From CAVVAE01 sp963746185 (GTDB lineage Bacteria > Actinomycetota > Actinomycetes > Propionibacteriales > Nocardioidaceae), in NCBI GenBank assembly GCA_963746185.1, contig CAVVAE010000004.1, positions 992,001-1,056,000 of the forward strand: DNA of 64,000 nucleotides, in the 5' to 3' direction. The translations under genes were made by a program, and so were the position numbers. The notes beneath the pieces were generated by a model that had not been told where the DNA came from, did no database searches, and saw nothing but the letters and a program-made list of their open reading frames with translations. Positions 17,456-25,487 of the stretch are shown here, one piece after another. How positions within the stretch are numbered: position 1 is the first letter of the stretch; each line of letters starts with the position of its first letter.

Positions 17456-18628
17456 GTGGGCTCCGCGCAGACGATCCTCGTCGCCGCAATCGTCGTGGCC
17501 GCCGCTGTGGCCTTGGCCCTGGCGTGGATCGCCCGCGGCCGCCGCGACTTCGGTACGTCGGCTGACCGCACGACCTTCCGCACTCTCCATACCGCGAACC
17601 TCGCATCGCCTCCCCTGCGTCACGGCCTCACGTCGAGCTCGGCCGACAAGTCGCTGCGCTATCTCCGGGCGTTGCTCGGGGCCCCAGCTGCGGCGCTTAC
17701 GGACCTCGAGCGAGTGCTCGGTTGGGACGGCGGCGGCGAACACCACCGCGAGTCGGCGTACGAGCTGGCTGAGCACACGATCCAGTCGGGCTCGACGTCG
17801 GCGGCGGCTGTTTCGTGCAGCCAGTCGGACTGCTCGCTTCGCCACGTCGTCTCCGCGCCGCTCACGGTCGACGAACGTGTCGTCGGCGCCCTCCTGGTGT
17901 TTGTGCCCAGCCCGAGTGCGGGCCTCATCCGGGCCACGAACGAGGTCGCGCGGTGGGTCTCCACACAACTCGAGCTCGCCGAAGCCGACCGGTCGCGGGC
18001 GCGGCTGATGGAGGCCGAGGTGCGAGCGCTGCGCGCGCAGATCTCGCCGCACTTCATCTACAACTCGCTGTCGGCGATCGCGTCATTCGTCCGCACCGAT
18101 CCGGAGCGGGCTCGCGAGCTGTTGCTGGAGTTTGCGGAGTTCACCCGGTACTCGTTCCGGCGGCACGGCGACTTCACGACGCTGTCTGAGGAGCTGCGCT
18201 CGATCGAGCGCTATCTCGTGCTGGAGAAGGCCCGCTTCGGCGACCGGCTGCAGGTCACGTTGCGGGTGGCGCCAGAGACGCTGCCCGTGGCGCTGCCGTT
18301 CCTGTCGCTGCAGCCACTCGTCGAGAACGCGGTCCGGCACGGCCTCGAGGGCAAGTCGGGAACCGGCCACATCACGATCGACGCCGAGGACCTGGGCGCC
18401 GAGGTGGTGATCTCGATCGAGGACGACGGCGCCGGCAACGACCCGGAGCGAGTACGTCGGGCGCTTGCCGGTGACACGAGTGTCGACTCGGTCGGACTCG
18501 GCAACGTCGACGAACGGCTGCGTACGACGTTCGGCGACGACTACGGCCTGGTCATCGAAACCGCGGTCGGTGCCGGCACCCGAGTCGTGGTGCGAGTCCC
18601 CAAGTTCGCCCCCGGCGTCCACCCCTGA
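17456..18628 (+). CDS. LytS-type sensor histidine kinase
   Basis: This 390-residue protein has one N-terminal membrane helix, a LytS/GAF-like sensory region (about 50-170) and a HisKA_7TM/LytS core: ISPHFIYNSL with His199, an N box LVENAVRHGLEG, and G boxes EDDGAGND and GLGNVDERL. The natural partner is the LytTR regulator at 20524, here separated by about 1.9 kb containing a repeat and three unrelated genes. By comparison with pyruvate-sensing LytS/LytTR pairs that control transporters, it probably controls the acetate/organic acid symporters downstream. Start is GTG. Confidence 0.9.
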   Translation: MGSAQTILVAAIVVAAAVALALAWIARGRRDFGTSADRTTFRTLHTANLASPPLRHGLTSSSADKSLRYLRALLGAPAAALTDLERVLGWDGGGEHHRESAYELAEHTIQSGSTSAAAVSCSQSDCSLRHVVSAPLTVDERVVGALLVFVPSPSAGLIRATNEVARWVSTQLELAEADRSRARLMEAEVRALRAQISPHFIYNSLSAIASFVRTDPERARELLLEFAEFTRYSFRRHGDFTTLSEELRSIERYLVLEKARFGDRLQVTLRVAPETLPVALPFLSLQPLVENAVRHGLEGKSGTGHITIDAEDLGAEVVISIEDDGAGNDPERVRRALAGDTSVDSVGLGNVDERLRTTFGDDYGLVIETAVGAGTRVVVRVPKFAPGVHP

Positions 18629-18634
18629 GGTCCC

Positions 18635-18715
18635 GGGTTTGCCTTGTTTTCAAGCCAAAGGGCTTGTTAACAAGGCAAATCTGCCTTGCAGAGTGGGGGT
18701 TTGCCTTGCAGACCT
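18635..18715 (+). repeat. 81-bp TGCCTTG hairpin repeat, copy 1
   Basis: The left part is a long stem (TTTGCCTTGTTTTCAAGCC against GGCTTGTTAACAAGGCA) with a 4-base loop; the right part carries two more TGCCTTG direct repeats around a G-rich spacer. Copies 2 (34218) and 3 (35045, inverted) are about 95% identical over the full 81 bases. It lies in the gap between the converging kinase and ElaA genes. No protein is encoded, so any movement would need help in trans. Confidence 0.9.
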
Positions 18716-18725
18716 AGCCGCCGAC

Positions 18726-19184
18726 CTAGCCGCCGGTCGGCGAGTCGGCGGCTTCTGGAGTACGACGCATGGGCACGTGCGGGATCCCGTCGTCGTCATA
18801 CACCGGCCCGGTCACCACGAAGCCGAGGCGCTCGTACCACCCCTGGACGTGTGCCTGCGCGCCGAGCACGCACGGCCGATCACCGATCTCGTCGAGCGCC
18901 ACCATCATGAGCCGCGCGGCCAGACCCTCGGAGCGCCGTGACCCGTCGACGCACACTCGCCCGATCCGCGCCTCTCCCGAGGTCTCCTCGAGCACGCGCA
19001 GGTAAGCAATCGGCCGAACGTCGTCTTCGGCCCAGACATGCCGTGTCCGCGGATCGATGTCGTCACCGTCGAGGTCCAGATAGGGACACTCCTGTTCCAC
19101 CACGAAGACAGCCTGTCTCAGCTGCCAGAGTTGATAGCCGGTCAGGGCACCGAGCTCGTCAAACGCCGCACTACGGATCTGCAC
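18726..19184 (-). CDS. ElaA-type GNAT acetyltransferase
   Basis: This 152-residue protein begins with the ElaA hallmark YQLWQLRQAVFVVEQ and CPYLDLDGDD, followed by a GNAT fold with RIGRVCVDGSRRSEGLAARLM as the acetyl-CoA loop and WYERLGFVVTGP. It is an acyl-CoA-dependent N-acetyltransferase; the acceptor is unknown. It is convergent with the sensor kinase gene, and the 81-bp repeat fills the gap between them. It is one of three genes that separate the kinase from its regulator. Confidence 0.88.
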   Translation of the reverse strand: MQIRSAAFDELGALTGYQLWQLRQAVFVVEQECPYLDLDGDDIDPRTRHVWAEDDVRPIAYLRVLEETSGEARIGRVCVDGSRRSEGLAARLMMVALDEIGDRPCVLGAQAHVQGWYERLGFVVTGPVYDDDGIPHVPMRRTPEAADSPTGG

Positions 19185-19230
19185 CCGGCCACTATCCCCG
19201 ATTTCGAGCCGCGCGATGAGAGGGTGAGGG

Positions 19231-19596
19231 GTGCTGATCTTCCATATCGCCGACCCAGCCGACTGGGAGGCGTCCTCGAGCAGCGGCTCCTACACGATGT
19301 CGACCCTCGATGTGAGCCTTGACGAGGAGGGTTTCATTCATTGCTCACGGTTCGAGCAGATCGCCGGCGTGTTGGAGTTCGTGTACGGCGACATCCACGA
19401 GGACCAGACCCTGCTCGTCATCGAGACCGACCGCCTCTCGTCACCGTGGCAGTTCGACGACGTGCCAGGCGCTGACATGACCTTCCCGCACATCTACGGA
19501 CCGCTCAACGCCGACGCCGTCATCGCGACAGCACCGATCCGTCGTAGCGAAAGCGCGTGGGACGTCGGCTGGGCGCCGGCCGACAGCAAAGACTGA
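19231..19596 (+). CDS. DUF952 family protein
   Basis: This 121-residue soluble protein of the DUF952 family has IFHIADPADWEA, EEGFIHCSRFEQ and PHIYGPLNADAV in the expected order. The biochemical role of the family is not established; the fold resembles ADP-ribosyltransferase-like proteins. A GTG start follows GAGGGTGAGG. It is divergent from elaA by 46 bases and abuts the chitosanase gene tail to tail. Confidence 0.85.
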   Translation: MLIFHIADPADWEASSSSGSYTMSTLDVSLDEEGFIHCSRFEQIAGVLEFVYGDIHEDQTLLVIETDRLSSPWQFDDVPGADMTFPHIYGPLNADAVIATAPIRRSESAWDVGWAPADSKD

Positions 19597-20430
19597 CTAG
19601 CGACTGAGGTGGTAGCGGTCGCCGTACACGTGCCACGTGAGCGGCAGCGTGAGGTTGAAGTTGTGCTGACGGAGGAATACCCGCTGCTCGGTGTCGACGC
19701 GCGAGGTGTCCTGGTGTGCTTCCTCCGTGCGCATGGCTGCCTTGCGGGCGTCGAGGAACGCGTTGAGGTAACGCAGTTCGCGACCGCCGTCGGCGGGTGT
19801 CCGGGCATGTCGCCTGGCAGTGGCGCGGATGCCACCGAAGCTGACCGAGTCGTGGCCGGGACCGTGCATCACGATCGCGTCGTAGTAGATGAACTGGCCG
19901 AGGATGCGCAGGCCGTCGGCCTTCGCTCGTCGCACTGCGGGGCCGAAGTAGACCCGATCTCGTTCACGGTTCTGGGCCTGGCGAAAGATCGGATCGTGCG
20001 CCGCGACCTTCCACGCATGCACGAACTTCCGGCCGAGTCCGCGATGGGAGTCCGAGCCGTTCACCCGACGAAGCGCCGGTAGGAAGCGCGCCAACACGTT
20101 GTGCCGCTTGTGGGCTTCGTAGTCCTTGACGACCTCGAGCATGTCACCGGTGCCTGAGCAGAACCCGATGATGCCCGCCGTGTAGCCCCTGCCGTCGTGG
20201 ATGTCCTCGATGTACTTGTACTGCCGCCGCCAGTGCAGCGACGAGTTCTCGGCGCTCGACACCAGCTTCATCGCGATGTTCTTCTTCGCCGGGCTAGCCA
20301 GCCCGCGGTCTGCCACAGCCACCGGCGCGGAGGGCGGCGTCCCACCGGTCGCCGGAGCGTCACAGATCACGGTGGTCAACGCGACGACGGTGGCGGCCGA
20401 AAATGCGACCGACCGACTTGCCCGGTTCAT
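19597..20430 (-). CDS. Secreted GH46 chitosanase
   Basis: This 277-residue protein has an N-terminal signal region (hydrophobic stretch VAFSAATVVALTTV, then a Pro/Ala linker). The catalytic domain starts KKNIAMKLVSSAENSSLHW; the acid Glu of SAENS and the Asp of DIHDGRGYTAG are 18 residues apart, exactly as in GH46 enzymes. IIGFCSGTGDML follows. It should cleave chitosan outside the cell. Start ATG 20430 (TTG 20436 possible). It sits between a sensor kinase and its regulator, an unusual place that suggests insertion. Confidence 0.93.
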   Translation of the reverse strand: MNRASRSVAFSAATVVALTTVICDAPATGGTPPSAPVAVADRGLASPAKKNIAMKLVSSAENSSLHWRRQYKYIEDIHDGRGYTAGIIGFCSGTGDMLEVVKDYEAHKRHNVLARFLPALRRVNGSDSHRGLGRKFVHAWKVAAHDPIFRQAQNRERDRVYFGPAVRRAKADGLRILGQFIYYDAIVMHGPGHDSVSFGGIRATARRHARTPADGGRELRYLNAFLDARKAAMRTEEAHQDTSRVDTEQRVFLRQHNFNLTLPLTWHVYGDRYHLSR

Positions 20431-20523
20431 GCCCAAACACTAGCCCTCGAGCGCCCGCTCACCTGCGCAAACGGCAGTCAAGCCCGCAGTGCGGACCCAC
20501 CGAGCCACGGCTATCGTCATCGC

Positions 20524-21276
20524 ATGCCCGAGCGGCCCGGCTTACGCGTGCTCGTCGTCGATGACGAGCTACCGGTGCGCGAGGAGCTGAGTTTTCTGCT
20601 CGGTTGCGACAGTCGGGTCGGCCAGGTGGCTATCGCATCGTCGGGCGCCGAGGCACTCCAGCATCTCGAGCATGCCGAGGTGGACGCCGTCTTCCTCGAC
20701 ATCGCCATGCCTGACCTGTCGGGCATCGACGTAGCCCGCGTGGTCGGCCGTTTCAAGAACCCCCCTCAGGTCGTGTTCGTCACTGCCTTCGAGGGTCACG
20801 CTGTGGAGGCGTTCGAGATCAACGCTGTCGACTACCTCCTCAAGCCCGTGCGCGACGAACGCGTCCAGGAGGCCATTCGTCGGGTGGTCGAGGCAGACGA
20901 GACCTCCACCGTCGTACATTCCGACGAGACGATCCCCGTCGAGCTCGGCGGGGTCACCCGCTTCATCCAACGAAGCGACGTCCGCTATGCCGAGGCGCAA
21001 GGTGACTACGTGCGGCTGCACACCGACCAAGGGTCACATCTGCTTCGGGCGCCGTTGACGAACCTCGAAGAGGAGTGGCGTGACGCCGGCTTCGTGCGCA
21101 TCCACCGCAGCCTGCTCGTCGCGCTCCCGCACGTCAGCGAGGTGCGCTTCGACCAAGGCCGGTGCACCGTGATGGTCGACGACGTCGAGCTCCAGGTGAG
21201 CCGTCGTCATACCCCTGACCTGCGTGAGGTGCTCGTACGACGTGCGCAGCCAGCGCGAGGGCAGGTCCATGGCTGA
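20524..21276 (+). CDS. LytTR-family response regulator
   Basis: This 250-residue protein has a receiver domain with acidic pair Asp13-Asp14, phospho-acceptor Asp59 (VFLDIAMP) and LLKPV near 110, then a LytTR DNA-binding domain (about 140-245; EAQGDYVRLHT, FVRIHRSLLVAL). It should bind direct repeats upstream of target genes, probably the adjacent symporter genes, when phosphorylated by the kinase at 17456. It overlaps the next gene by 8 bases. Many codons upstream are open, but ATG 20524 fits the receiver start. Confidence 0.93.
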   Translation: MPERPGLRVLVVDDELPVREELSFLLGCDSRVGQVAIASSGAEALQHLEHAEVDAVFLDIAMPDLSGIDVARVVGRFKNPPQVVFVTAFEGHAVEAFEINAVDYLLKPVRDERVQEAIRRVVEADETSTVVHSDETIPVELGGVTRFIQRSDVRYAEAQGDYVRLHTDQGSHLLRAPLTNLEEEWRDAGFVRIHRSLLVALPHVSEVRFDQGRCTVMVDDVELQVSRRHTPDLREVLVRRAQPARGQVHG

Positions 21277-21640
21277 AGCACCACGTCGAGTTGTCATCAC
21301 CAGTGCGAGGCGCTCGGCGACTCGGCCGCGACGGCAGGTCGTGACCCAGGAGATCGACGACCAGACGGCGATCGGCGACGCTTACATGCGGTCACTGATC
21401 CGCACCCAGCTCAGGCTCGCGGTGACCGTGCTGATCGTCCTTGCCGTCACCATCGGAAGCGTGCCGTTCCTCTTCTTTGCGGTGCCTGACTCGCGGGACG
21501 CACTGGTCTTCGGCGTGCCCCTTCCCTGGGTGCTGCTGGGTGCGCTCGTCTACCCGGCGTTGATCGCGCTCGGCTGGTTCTACGTGCACCAGGCCGAACG
21601 CAACGAGCACGACTTCACCGAGCTCGTCGAGCGGGAATGA
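21269..21640 (+). CDS. DUF485-like small membrane protein
   Basis: This 123-residue protein has a basic N-terminus and two membrane helices (about 50-70 and 85-105), ending with an acidic tail. Position and topology match the DUF485 proteins encoded before acetate permeases. It overlaps the regulator gene upstream by 8 bases and the symporter downstream by 4 (ATGA), giving a coupled three-gene unit. It probably forms an accessory subunit of the symporter. Confidence 0.75.
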   Translation: MAEAPRRVVITSARRSATRPRRQVVTQEIDDQTAIGDAYMRSLIRTQLRLAVTVLIVLAVTIGSVPFLFFAVPDSRDALVFGVPLPWVLLGALVYPALIALGWFYVHQAERNEHDFTELVERE

Positions 21641-23145
21641 ACCCGGCAGCCGGCTGGGCCGCGATCATCCTGGTGTCGCTGGCCACGGCCGTGATCGGCG
21701 CCTACGGGCTGCGCATCAGCCGGACGACGAGCGACTTCTACGTGGCTTCGCGAAGCGTCGGGCCGGTGCTCAATGCGTCGGCCATCGGTGGCGAGTACCT
21801 CTCGGCAGCGTCGTTCCTCGGCATCGCCGGGCTGATTCTCACGTACGGCGCGGACATGCTCTGGTACCCCGTCGGCTGGACCGCTGGCTACCTCGTGCTC
21901 CTGCTTTTCGTGGCCGCGCCCTTGCGTCGCAGTGGCGCTTACACGCTTCCCGACTTCGCGGAGGCGCGGTTGGAGTCCGGCGACATACGACGGTTGAGCA
22001 GTCTGCTCGTCTGTCTGATCGGCTGGCTGTACCTGATGCCGCAGTTCCAGGGCGCCGGCATCACGCTGCAGACTGTGACAGGCGCTCCCTCGTGGCTTGG
22101 CGGTGTTGTGGTTGGCGCGGTCGTGCTGTTCAACGCCGTCGCGGGCGGCATGCGCAGCATCACGTTCGTCCAAGCGTTCCAGTACTGGCTGAAGCTGACC
22201 GCCATTGCGCTTCCGCTCATCTTCTTGCTCAGCGTTTGGCACGGCGATGGCTCGCCGACGGTCCCGACTGGGACGCTGCCCTCAGTGGATCTGCCGTCTC
22301 ACACGCTCTACAGCACCTACTCGCTGATCCTCGCGACGTTCCTCGGCACGATGGGTCTGCCCCATGTGCTCGTGCGGTTCTACACCAACCCGGACGGCCG
22401 GCAGGCGCGTCGTACGACGCTCGTCGTCCTCGGGCTACTCGGCCTCTTCTACCTGATGCCCACGATGTACGGCGCTCTCGGCCGCCTGTACGCGCCCGAC
22501 CTCGCGGGAGAGGACACCGTCGTCCTCGAGCTGCCCGGTCGGATGATCGGCGGGCTGGGCGGTGACCTGCTCGGCTCACTCGTCGCGGCCGGTGCGTTCG
22601 CCGCCTTCCTGTCCACGTGTTCTGGTTTGGTCGTGTCTGTCGCCGGCGTGCTGAGCCAGGATCTGATCACCCGACGTGGTGCCTTGCGACTGCGTGGCGT
22701 GGCGGCGTTCCGCGTCGCAGCGTGTGCGGCCGTGGCGGTTCCGCTCGTGCTTGCGCTCGTCGGCGCCGACGTTCCGGTGGCCAACGCCGTGGGACTCGCC
22801 TTCGCCGTAGCCGCGTCGACGTTCTGCCCCCTGCTCGTGCTCGGGATCTGGTGGCGAGGCCTGACGGCACGCGGCGCGGCAGCAGGGTTGGTCGTAGGTG
22901 GTTTGCTCAGTGGCTTCGCCGTCATCTCGACGATCGTGACCGACATCGGCCACGGCTGGTTCGACACGTTGCTCGCGCAGCCCGCGGCGTGGTCGGTCCC
23001 CGCGGCGTTCGCCACAATGATCCTAGTGTCTCGAGCGACGCGCGACCGGGTGCCTCCGGGAGTCAACCGCATCATGGTCCGCCTACACGCGCCCGAGCAG
23101 ATCGACGTGGATCGAGGCCCCGAGGCCGTCCGTCGCTCTCGGTAA
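21637..23145 (+). CDS. Sodium:solute symporter family protein (ActP-like)
   Basis: This 502-residue protein has about 13 membrane helices. The region SRSVGPVLNASAIGGEYLSA is the SSS substrate/Na+ region, followed by SFLGIAGL and GTMGLPHVLVRFY, shared with the acetate permease ActP. It probably imports acetate or another monocarboxylate with Na+. It is the terminal gene of the LytTR operon and less similar to classical ActP than the next symporter. A 185-bp gap follows, likely with the promoter of the next gene. Confidence 0.88.
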   Translation: MNPAAGWAAIILVSLATAVIGAYGLRISRTTSDFYVASRSVGPVLNASAIGGEYLSAASFLGIAGLILTYGADMLWYPVGWTAGYLVLLLFVAAPLRRSGAYTLPDFAEARLESGDIRRLSSLLVCLIGWLYLMPQFQGAGITLQTVTGAPSWLGGVVVGAVVLFNAVAGGMRSITFVQAFQYWLKLTAIALPLIFLLSVWHGDGSPTVPTGTLPSVDLPSHTLYSTYSLILATFLGTMGLPHVLVRFYTNPDGRQARRTTLVVLGLLGLFYLMPTMYGALGRLYAPDLAGEDTVVLELPGRMIGGLGGDLLGSLVAAGAFAAFLSTCSGLVVSVAGVLSQDLITRRGALRLRGVAAFRVAACAAVAVPLVLALVGADVPVANAVGLAFAVAASTFCPLLVLGIWWRGLTARGAAAGLVVGGLLSGFAVISTIVTDIGHGWFDTLLAQPAAWSVPAAFATMILVSRATRDRVPPGVNRIMVRLHAPEQIDVDRGPEAVRRSR

Positions 23146-23330
23146 TGACCGCTAGTCGCGCGGAAGATACCGCTCGTCGCAACCTGGTCCGCCGTACGTC
23201 GACCCAACACAGCCGCTGAACGACCCTCACCTCCGCGCTACTGCCGCGACGACCGAGTGCCCCCTACGTTCGTTTGTTGGGTGATGCCCCACACGCACCC
23301 TGTCGACCCCGCCGACCTTGAGGTGAAGTC

Positions 23331-25307
23331 ATGACAGAACCGGCCACCAAGCACTCGATCTACGAATCGCTGCATGCGAGTGCGGACTTCCAGGAGCTTC
23401 GCAAGCGCTATCGCCGGTTTGCGATTCCGTGGACCATCGCGTTCTTCTCCTGGTACATGCTCTACGTCATCTGTAGCAACTGGGCGCACGACTTCATGAG
23501 CCAAGACATCGTCGGCAACATCAACGTAGCCCTCGTCTTCGGCGTCCTCCAGTTTGTCTCGACGTTCGCCATCTCGTGGCTCTATGCCAGTCACGCCAAC
23601 AAGCAGTTCGACCCGCTCGCGAAACGCGTTGAAGCAGGCGTACACCAAGGAGATCGGACGATGACCTACCTCGCTGCTGGTGATGACCACCAGGCCCTTA
23701 CCGCGTCACTGTTCATCGCCGTCGTCCTCATCACCGTCGGCATCACGTTCTGGGCGAGCCGGCAAAACCGCAGCGCCGCCGATTACTACGCAGGCGGCCG
23801 CTCCTTCACCGGGCCGCAGAACGGACTCGCCGTCGCAGGTGACTACATGTCGGCGGCCTCCTTCCTCGGGATCTCCGGCGCCATCGCCTTGTCGGGGTAC
23901 GACGGATTCCTCTACTCAATCGGGTTCCTGGTTGCGTGGCTCGTGGCCCTGCTGCTCGTCGCCGAGCTGCTGCGTAACTCGGGTCGATACACGATGGCCG
24001 ACCAGCTTGCCTACCGGATGCGGCAGACGCCCGTCCGGACTGCAGCCGCGACTTCCACCGTGGTCGTGTCGATCTTCTACCTGCTGGCGCAGATGGTCGG
24101 TGCCGGTGCCCTTGTCACCCTTCTTCTCGGTGTCACCGATGAGGGTGCGAAGGACTGGGTCATCGTCGGCGTCGGACTGCTGATGGTCTTCTATGTCACG
24201 GTCGGTGGCATGAAGGGCACCACCTGGGTGCAGATCGTCAAGGCAGTGCTGCTGATGAGCGGCACGATCCTCATCACGTTCCTCGTGCTGCTGCACTTCC
24301 ACTTCAACATCTCCGAAATGCTCGGCGGCGCTGTCGAAAAGACGGGCAAGCCGAACTTCCTCGAGCCCGGACTGAAGTACGGCATCAGCACCACCAGCAA
24401 GATCGACTTCGTGTCTCTGAGTCTCGCGCTCGTGCTCGGCACGGCCGGCCTCCCCCACATCCTGATCCGCTTCTACACCGTGCCGACATCGAAGACTGCT
24501 CGCACGTCGGTGCTGTGGGCGATCGGCCTCATCGGGTTCTTCTACCTGATGACACTGGTGCTGGGCTTCGGTGCCGCAGCTCTGCTCGACACCGGCCCGG
24601 ACAGCGCCATCGCGGCGAGTACCGGAAACCTCGCTTCGCCACTTCTTGCTGAGGAAGTCGGCGGCGGGGCGGGCTCCTTCGGCGGCGCGCTGTTGCTGGC
24701 ATTCATCGCGGCGGTCGCGTTCGCGACGATCCTCGCCGTTGTGGCCGGGCTGACCCTGACCTCGGCGTCGTCGGTCGCGCACGACATCTACGCCAACGTG
24801 ATCAAGAAGGGGCAGGCGACCGAGAAGCAGGAGATCAACGTCGCGCGTGGTGCTGCGTTCGGCATCGGCTTCATCGCGATCATGCTCGCGATCCCGGCGC
24901 AGAAGCTCAACATCGCCTTCCTGGTGGCGTTGGCCTTTGCCGTGGCCGCGTCTGCCAACCTGCCCTCGCTGCTCTACAACCTGTTCTGGCGCCGCTTCAA
25001 CACCCGCGGCGCCGTGTGGAGCATCTACGGCGGGCTGATCGCGTCCGTCGGGTTGGTCTTCTTCTCCCCCGTCGTCTCAGGCAAGGTCGACCCGGCGACA
25101 GGCGAGAGCCTCTCGCTGTTCGGGCTCGGGACCGACTTCAGCTGGTTCCCGCTCGAGAATCCCGGCATCGTCTCCATCCCGGTCGGCTTCCTGCTCGGCT
25201 ATCTAGGCACGATCACGTCGTCCGACCCGGACTCCGAAGCCATGTACGACGAGCTGGAGACTCGGTCTCTCACCGGAGCCGGCGCCGAGAAGGAAGTCGT
25301 CCATTAG
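23331..25307 (+). CDS. DUF485-ActP fusion: cation/acetate symporter
   Basis: This continuous 658-residue frame begins with a DUF485 domain (residues 1-110; two helices, SADFQELRKRYRRFAIPW) and continues without a stop into a complete ActP symporter (111-658; RSFTGPQNGLAVAGDYMSAASFLGISG). In most relatives these are two genes. An internal ATG at 23661, preceded by AAGGAG eight bases upstream, is the normal ActP start, so both a fusion and a separate symporter could be made. It should import acetate with Na+, feeding the acetyl-CoA synthetase encoded next. Confidence 0.9.
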   Translation: MTEPATKHSIYESLHASADFQELRKRYRRFAIPWTIAFFSWYMLYVICSNWAHDFMSQDIVGNINVALVFGVLQFVSTFAISWLYASHANKQFDPLAKRVEAGVHQGDRTMTYLAAGDDHQALTASLFIAVVLITVGITFWASRQNRSAADYYAGGRSFTGPQNGLAVAGDYMSAASFLGISGAIALSGYDGFLYSIGFLVAWLVALLLVAELLRNSGRYTMADQLAYRMRQTPVRTAAATSTVVVSIFYLLAQMVGAGALVTLLLGVTDEGAKDWVIVGVGLLMVFYVTVGGMKGTTWVQIVKAVLLMSGTILITFLVLLHFHFNISEMLGGAVEKTGKPNFLEPGLKYGISTTSKIDFVSLSLALVLGTAGLPHILIRFYTVPTSKTARTSVLWAIGLIGFFYLMTLVLGFGAAALLDTGPDSAIAASTGNLASPLLAEEVGGGAGSFGGALLLAFIAAVAFATILAVVAGLTLTSASSVAHDIYANVIKKGQATEKQEINVARGAAFGIGFIAIMLAIPAQKLNIAFLVALAFAVAASANLPSLLYNLFWRRFNTRGAVWSIYGGLIASVGLVFFSPVVSGKVDPATGESLSLFGLGTDFSWFPLENPGIVSIPVGFLLGYLGTITSSDPDSEAMYDELETRSLTGAGAEKEVVH

Positions 25308-25337
25308 GTCCACAAGTGTTCACCGCACCCACAACAC

Positions 25338-25380
25338 GAGCGGGTGTGCGCCCAGCGAATTGCGCGGCGCACACCCGCTC
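25338..25380 (+). terminator. Perfect 15-bp stem after the fused symporter gene
   Basis: GAGCGGGTGTGCGCC at 25338-25352 pairs perfectly with 25366-25380 across a 13-base loop. It lies 31 bases after the symporter stop and likely ends its transcript, although no U-tract follows. Confidence 0.6.
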
Positions 25381-25390
25381 ACCACAACCG

Positions 25391-25438
25391 ACTTGTCAGA
25401 AGTAGGTAGGCCTAGAGCCCGACCTACTTCTGACAAGT
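25391..25438. promoter_or_regulatory. Perfect 17-bp inverted repeat upstream of acsA
   Basis: ACTTGTCAGAAGTAGGT at 25391-25407 is repeated perfectly inverted at 25422-25438 around a 14-base loop. It is 50 bases before the acsA start and follows directly on another hairpin. It may be a second terminator, an operator for an acetate regulator, or a leader structure. Its AT content is higher than its neighbours. Confidence 0.6.
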
Positions 25439-25487
25439 GGGTTGGGCACCAGTTGTCAGCGAGCCCCCGACGTGTTGAGGTAATCCC

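Noticed and set aside
16613..18052. 479-codon minus-strand frame
   Set aside because: It is antisense to the methyltransferase and kinase genes, both of which have clear motifs.
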